Shown in pieces: positions 31,875 through 43,619 of a stretch of DNA of 43,619 nucleotides; the stretch's first letter is position 1; every line of letters begins with the position of its first letter. Source of the DNA: Candidatus Sphingomonas excrementigallinarum (GTDB lineage Bacteria > Pseudomonadota > Alphaproteobacteria > Sphingomonadales > Sphingomonadaceae); contig DXIH01000091.1 of the NCBI GenBank assembly GCA_019112965.1, forward strand, positions 1 through 43,619. The letters are read 5' to 3'. Made by a program: the position numbers and the translations under genes. Under the pieces are notes generated by a model. The model was not told where the DNA came from, searched no databases, and was given only the letters and a program-made list of their open reading frames with translations.

Positions 31875-32963
31875 ATGAAGACCCCCGTCGCATTTACCCC
31901 CCAGGTCGAAGACGTGAAGCCCGAAGAGGGTGAAACCGTCGACCAGATGAAGCAGTCGTTCGAGCATATCCTCGACACCACCTCCAAGGATTACGGCCAC
32001 GGCGTCCGTGCCGTCCATGCCAAGGCGCATGGCATCATCCGGGGCAAGCTGACGGTTCACGACAACCTCCCGCCCGAACTGGCGCAGGGGCTGTTCGCGA
32101 AGCCGGGCGACTATGACGCGGTGGCGCGCATCTCGACCAATCCGGGCGATATCCTGGACGACGCCATCGGCCTTCCGCGCGGGTTGGCGTTGAAGGTCAT
32201 CGGCGTAGAAGGCGAGCGGCTGCCGGGTTCGGAGGGCGATGCGACGCAGGACTTCGTCATGGCCAACGCCCCGGTCTTCACCGCGCCGACCGCCGACGCC
32301 TTTGCCAAGAATCTGAAGATGCTGGCCTCTACCACTGACAAGTTCGAGGGCGGCAAGAAACTGCTCTCCGGCATCCTGCGCGGTATTGAGGCGACGCTGG
32401 AGACGGTCGGGGTGCAGAGCGCGACGCTCCAGACGCTGGGCGGGGCCAAGCAGGTGCACCCGCTGGGCGAGACCTATTACAGCCAGACGCCGTTCCGCTA
32501 CGGCGACCATATCGCCAAGTTCGGCCTGTTCCCGGTCAGCCCGGCGCTGACCCAGCTGACCGGCGATACGGTCAACACGCACGATCGCCCCGACGCGCTT
32601 CGCGAGGTGGTGCGCGAGGTGATGATCGAGCAGGGCGGCACTTGGGAGCTGCGCGTTCAGCTCAACCGCGATCTGGAGTCCATGCCGATCGAGGATGCGA
32701 CCGCCGAATGGAGCGAGGAGGACAGCCCCTATATCACCGTCGCGACCTTCACCGCCGAACCCCAGATAAGCTGGCAGGACGGCCAGACCAACGCGATCGA
32801 CGACGCGCTGTCCTACAGCATTTGGCATGGGCTGGCCGCGCACCAGCCGCTGGGCAATATCAATCGCGCGCGCAAGGACACCTATCGCTTCTCGGCGGAG
32901 TATCGCGGCCGGGTGAATGGCTGCCCGATGCACGAACCACGCGACATGGCCGAGTTGCCGTGA
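31875..32963 (+). CDS. Catalase-family protein (y4iL-like)
   Basis: 362 residues from the ATG at 31875, preceded by GGGAGAG. The sequence follows the heme catalase fold: VHAKAHGIIRGKLTVHDNLP near residues 51-66 (His region), ARISTNPGDILDD, PRGLALKVIG, then FRYGDHIAKFGLFP and a C-terminal INRARKDTYRFSAEYR. It is shorter than monofunctional catalases and lacks their C-terminal extension, matching the y4iL-like group whose catalase activity is unproven. No peroxide regulator (OxyR) gene adjoins. A metallophosphoesterase gene follows 28 bp on, so they may be co-transcribed. Confidence 0.85.
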   Translation: MKTPVAFTPQVEDVKPEEGETVDQMKQSFEHILDTTSKDYGHGVRAVHAKAHGIIRGKLTVHDNLPPELAQGLFAKPGDYDAVARISTNPGDILDDAIGLPRGLALKVIGVEGERLPGSEGDATQDFVMANAPVFTAPTADAFAKNLKMLASTTDKFEGGKKLLSGILRGIEATLETVGVQSATLQTLGGAKQVHPLGETYYSQTPFRYGDHIAKFGLFPVSPALTQLTGDTVNTHDRPDALREVVREVMIEQGGTWELRVQLNRDLESMPIEDATAEWSEEDSPYITVATFTAEPQISWQDGQTNAIDDALSYSIWHGLAAHQPLGNINRARKDTYRFSAEYRGRVNGCPMHEPRDMAELP

Positions 32964-32991
32964 CGCGGCAGCAGCGGCTAGGACGGGCGGC

Positions 32992-33765
32992 ATGATCCGT
33001 CTGTTTCATGTCAGCGACGTGCATTTCGGTGCCGAGGACCCCGCCGCACTCGCCTGGTTCGCCGAGCGGGTCGCGGTGGAAAAGCCCCATGCGGTCATCA
33101 TGACCGGCGATCTGACCATGCGCGCGACCAAGCGTGAATTCCAGGCGGGCGGCGCATGGCTGCAATCGCTGGGCGTTCCGGTGACGGTCGAGGTCGGCAA
33201 CCACGACATCCCCTATTATTGGGACCCGTTCCGGCGGCTGTTCGCGCCGTACCAGCGCTATGCCGCGATCGAGCGGATGATCGAAAAGCCGCTCGACCTG
33301 CCCGGCGTGACCGTCGTGCCGCTCAAGACCACGGCGCGTGCGCAGTGGCGCTGGAACTGGTCCAAGGGGCGGGTGAGTTCCGGTTCGCTCCGCCGCGCGC
33401 TGGCGCTGATCGAGGAGGCGCCGAAGGACCACCTGATCCTGGTCGCGGCCCACCACCCGTTGATCGAGGGGCCGACCAAGGGCACCGCCAAGACCCGCAA
33501 CGGCGACGACGCCCTGACCCAATTGGCGGCGGCGGGCGCGCATGCGGTGCTGTCGGGCCATGTTCACGACCCGTTCGACGTGCCGATCGATCGCAATGGC
33601 CGGATCATCCGGATGATCGGGGCGGGCACCCTGTCCAAGCGGACGCGCAAGACGCCGCCCGCGTTCAACGAGTTACGGGTGGAGGGCAAGGGATTCGAGA
33701 CGCTGGTCCGCAGCTTCGGCGAAACCGCGCCGCATGTGATCACCGAGGATATGCGGGCGGGGTAG
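32992..33765 (+). CDS. Calcineurin-like metallophosphoesterase
   Basis: 257 residues from the ATG at 32992. The full set of metal-ligand motifs is present in order: HVSDVHFG (D and H), VIMTGDLTM, VGNHD, AAHHPL and SGHVHDP, with a two-metal active site. Family members hydrolyse phosphodiesters such as cyclic nucleotides or lipid-linked substrates; the actual substrate cannot be told. The GGTGAGTTCCG... middle section, with WRWNWSKGRVSSGSLRRAL, is usual for this sphingomonad subgroup. It follows the catalase-family gene by 28 bp and ends at a convergent junction that carries a family B repeat pair. Confidence 0.93.
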   Translation: MIRLFHVSDVHFGAEDPAALAWFAERVAVEKPHAVIMTGDLTMRATKREFQAGGAWLQSLGVPVTVEVGNHDIPYYWDPFRRLFAPYQRYAAIERMIEKPLDLPGVTVVPLKTTARAQWRWNWSKGRVSSGSLRRALALIEEAPKDHLILVAAHHPLIEGPTKGTAKTRNGDDALTQLAAAGAHAVLSGHVHDPFDVPIDRNGRIIRMIGAGTLSKRTRKTPPAFNELRVEGKGFETLVRSFGETAPHVITEDMRAG

Positions 33766-33784
33766 TGGCAGGTGTGGGGCGTGG

Positions 33785-33868
33785 CCTTCGACTACGCTCA
33801 GGCTGAACGGAGTTCTGGCATTTTCGGCTTCATCACCAACAGCCGTTCAGCCTGAGCGAATTCGAAGG
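33785..33868. repeat. Inverted pair of 26-bp repeats (family B), REPIN-like
   Basis: One unit (33785-33810, ccttcgactacgctcaggct) and its inverted copy (33843-33868) are separated by 32 bp. They sit in the 122-bp convergent gap after the metallophosphoesterase. The same units occur at 17209-17340 and, singly, at 177-203. The inverted pair would fold into one long hairpin and likely ends transcription from both sides. Confidence 0.8.
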
Positions 33869-33887
33869 CTACACTCAGGCTCCTGGA

Positions 33888-35117
33888 TCACCCCCGCATC
33901 ACATGCGGCCGCGCCGCGACCTGATCGTACATCCGCCCCGGCTGATCGAGCCAGATCGGCGACAGCTTGCTTGAATCGACCCGTTCCAGCCCGACCGCAT
34001 AGGCGCAGCGGGCGACACCCCAGTCGGTATGCGCGGCGGCGGCCAGGATCGGCACGAACATCGGGCGGCCCGCCGCATCGATCACATGGATCGCCTCGCG
34101 CGGCAGCGCGGTGACGCCGCGAACTGTCCGGCTCTCGCCCGGCGCCAGCGCGAAGGCCGGGACGATCGGGCGGCCCTGCGGCTGATGGGCCAGTTCGATC
34201 AGCTGCGTATCTAGTCCGGCATGGGCGCTGAGCAGCCGCAGATCGACCGCGACCCGGCCGATCGGCGTCGCGCCGCTATTATGGACCGTGACCTCGGCCT
34301 CGATCGTCGCGGTCAGCATGTTGAGGCCGACGCGCAGCGGCCTTGCCTCGACCGCCAGGAAGCTGGGCTCGGGCGGCATAGCCAGCGCCGGGGCTGGTGG
34401 CGGGGCGGCCTGGGCGCGGGGTGCCGCATCGGGAACCGGCGCAGGCGGGGGCGGCGGCTCGACGGGGTCGGCGGCGGCACGCGGGGTGGGGGCCGGGAGC
34501 GCCGAAACCTTGCGGCTGCGGCGACCCAGCCAGATGCCGATGGCCAGCGCAGCAAGGCCGGTGCCGATCAGCAACGGCCAGAAGGGCAGGCCGCGTTCCG
34601 TCTCGCCCTGTTCGGGGGCGGCCGTGCCCGGTGCGGCGATGGCAGGCGCCTGATTGTTGGCGATGGTCACGCCGTCCACGCCGGGCGCGGTGTCGCTGCC
34701 CGCCTCTGCGGTGCGGTCGGGCAGGCGTGTGGCGGGCGGCTCCGGTGAGGGCGCCGGTGCGGGCGTCTCGACCGGGGTCGGGCTGGGCGTCGGGGTCGGC
34801 GTGGGCCGGGGGGCCGGGCGGGGCGTCGGCGTAGCGCGCGGTGTCGGGGTCGCCGCTGGCGTGGCCTGGGCGGCGGACTGGCCGGGCAGTACGATACGCG
34901 GCGGCGGCGGGGTCGGCACCGTGGTCGGGTTGGTCTGAGGAGTCGAGAGGCGCGGGCTCAGGCTGAAGCCTTCCAGCCCGCCGGTGCCCGGGCGCGCGGC
35001 GTCATTGTCCTGCGACGTGCTCTGGAACGGGACGGCAGCGGCGGGCAGCGGGGCAAGCACCGGCACCAGCGTCAGGGCAAGAAGGCGCGCGGCGCGGCGC
35101 GGCCCGGACGATGTCAT
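33888..35117 (-). CDS. Pro/Thr-rich membrane-anchored protein, unknown function
   Basis: 409 residues from the ATG at 35117, which has GAGGA 9 nt upstream; an ATG at 35126 lies directly against that site. A signal peptide (to about residue 30, LLALTLVPVLAPLPAAA) precedes a low-complexity linker of Thr-Pro repeats (PTPTPTPSPTPVETPAPAP, about 85-125). One membrane helix follows (about 179-198, PLLIGTGLAALAIGIWLG), then an Arg-rich turn, another Pro/Ala linker and a C-terminal beta-rich domain of about 150 residues (VEARPLRVGLNMLTATIEAEVTVHNSG). So it probably crosses the inner membrane once. I do not recognise a family. It is divergent from rpoB. Confidence 0.8.
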   Translation of the reverse strand: MTSSGPRRAARLLALTLVPVLAPLPAAAVPFQSTSQDNDAARPGTGGLEGFSLSPRLSTPQTNPTTVPTPPPPRIVLPGQSAAQATPAATPTPRATPTPRPAPRPTPTPTPSPTPVETPAPAPSPEPPATRLPDRTAEAGSDTAPGVDGVTIANNQAPAIAAPGTAAPEQGETERGLPFWPLLIGTGLAALAIGIWLGRRSRKVSALPAPTPRAAADPVEPPPPPAPVPDAAPRAQAAPPPAPALAMPPEPSFLAVEARPLRVGLNMLTATIEAEVTVHNSGATPIGRVAVDLRLLSAHAGLDTQLIELAHQPQGRPIVPAFALAPGESRTVRGVTALPREAIHVIDAAGRPMFVPILAAAAHTDWGVARCAYAVGLERVDSSKLSPIWLDQPGRMYDQVAARPHVMRG

Positions 35118-35158
35118 GAAATGCATTCCTCGTGGTAACTACAATCTTCAACCGCCGT

Positions 35159-35175
35159 CCGGGTCGAGGACCCGG
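35159..35175. other. Hairpin in the leader of the Pro/Thr-rich gene
   Basis: CCGGGTC and GACCCGG form a perfect 7-bp stem with a GAG loop, about 30 bp upstream of the ATG. It would lie in the mRNA leader on the minus strand. No role can be assigned. Confidence 0.4.
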
Positions 35176-35298
35176 CCGCATCAGCCGTGCCCGCTGGGCC
35201 CGACCGATGCAACCCCATATAGTAAGCCGATATGCGGCCAATATGTGGCAGGCGGCTTGCTGGCGGGAACTTTGGACCCGCCCGCGCGTGGCGCCGGT

Positions 35299-35327
35299 TT
35301 GACACTGACGGGCGCCGCGCCTATATC
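35299..35327 (+). promoter_or_regulatory. Near-consensus sigma-70 promoter of rpoBC
   Basis: TTGACA (35299-35304), a 17-bp spacer and TATATC (35322-35327) make a near-consensus promoter that should start rpoB transcription near 35333. The leader is then about 185 nt. The 391-bp region 35127-35517 holds no other gene I can support; a 34-codon ORF in the leader (35386-35490) is probably chance. Confidence 0.75.
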
Positions 35328-35517
35328 GCGATCACTCACCACGATCTTCGGGAAATGACGCGCCTTCGCGCAGCGTGTCGGTCGAATGGAGGATCGCTGG
35401 TTCAACGGACGCCGGATGCCGCCGCAGAGACTTGCGCGCGGCCTTTCGGCGTCTGTCGTTGCGTCTGGTCCGGAGGCATCCGGGCAGTGATTTACGGCTG
35501 ACGAGGCAGACAGACCC

Positions 35518-39696
<4,179 letters not shown>

Positions 39697-39780
39697 GATA
39701 CGGAGCCGGTGGGGCGCCCCGCCTCACCGACACCATTCCTGCTCGCCCGATGAATTTTCCCTCCCTGTGAGGAAAGCAAA

Positions 39781-43619
<3,839 letters not shown>

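Noticed and set aside
35386..35490. 34-codon ORF in the rpoB leader as a leader peptide
   Set aside because: No ribosome site and no regulatory codon run; chance is likely in GC-rich DNA.

Overview
This is a GC-rich alphaproteobacterial chromosome segment, most likely from Sphingomonas or a close relative. The evidence is the hflK-hflC-degP block, a class I (4Fe-4S) fumarase, split nrdA and nrdB genes, RpoB/RpoC of alphaproteobacterial type, small secreted proteins with a CGRR motif, and many GC-rich palindromic repeats between genes. Every recognisable gene is intact except rpoC, which runs off the right edge. There is no prophage, CRISPR array, insertion sequence, tRNA or rRNA that I can see.

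Left part (1-13 kb). A YjgR/HerA-type ATPase and an envelope quality-control operon (hflK, hflC, degP) are on the minus strand. The Fe-S carrier ATPase Mrp and a CoA-binding protein are on the plus strand. A run of four small cysteine-containing secreted proteins follows (7.2-8.9 kb); three share a previously unnamed module of paired cysteines ending in CGRR, and two of these are clear tandem duplicates. Next come a DEDDh exonuclease, homoserine dehydrogenase, a 2-oxoglutarate/Fe(II) oxygenase and a lipoprotein.

Middle (13-25 kb). A SAM methyltransferase, a Bcr/CflA-type MFS exporter, a very acidic small protein overlapping an MliC-like lysozyme-inhibitor lipoprotein, an outer-membrane beta-barrel and a stand-alone HNH protein run on the plus strand. 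The class I ribonucleotide reductase genes nrdB and nrdA follow on the minus strand, separated by a small membrane protein, a DUF2171 protein and a DUF559 endonuclease. Upstream of nrdA is a candidate NrdR box. A DUF3429 membrane protein and a six-helix PAS-GGDEF-EAL-PilZ cyclic-di-GMP protein end this part.

Right part (25-43.6 kb). Class I fumarase; an acyl-CoA ligase, gamma-glutamyltransferase and dihydroorotate dehydrogenase on the minus strand; a catalase-family protein and a metallophosphoesterase; a Pro/Thr-rich membrane-anchored protein; then rpoB and rpoC. rpoB has a near-consensus sigma-70 promoter and a long leader, and no ribosomal protein gene precedes it within the window.

The clearest unexplained structure is at two levels. 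First, the CGRR protein cluster. Second, the repeats: all six convergent gene junctions in the window carry palindromic GC-rich repeats of several families, some in REPIN-like inverted pairs. One family brackets the DUF559 endonuclease gene in inverted orientation and is translated in frame at that protein's N terminus.
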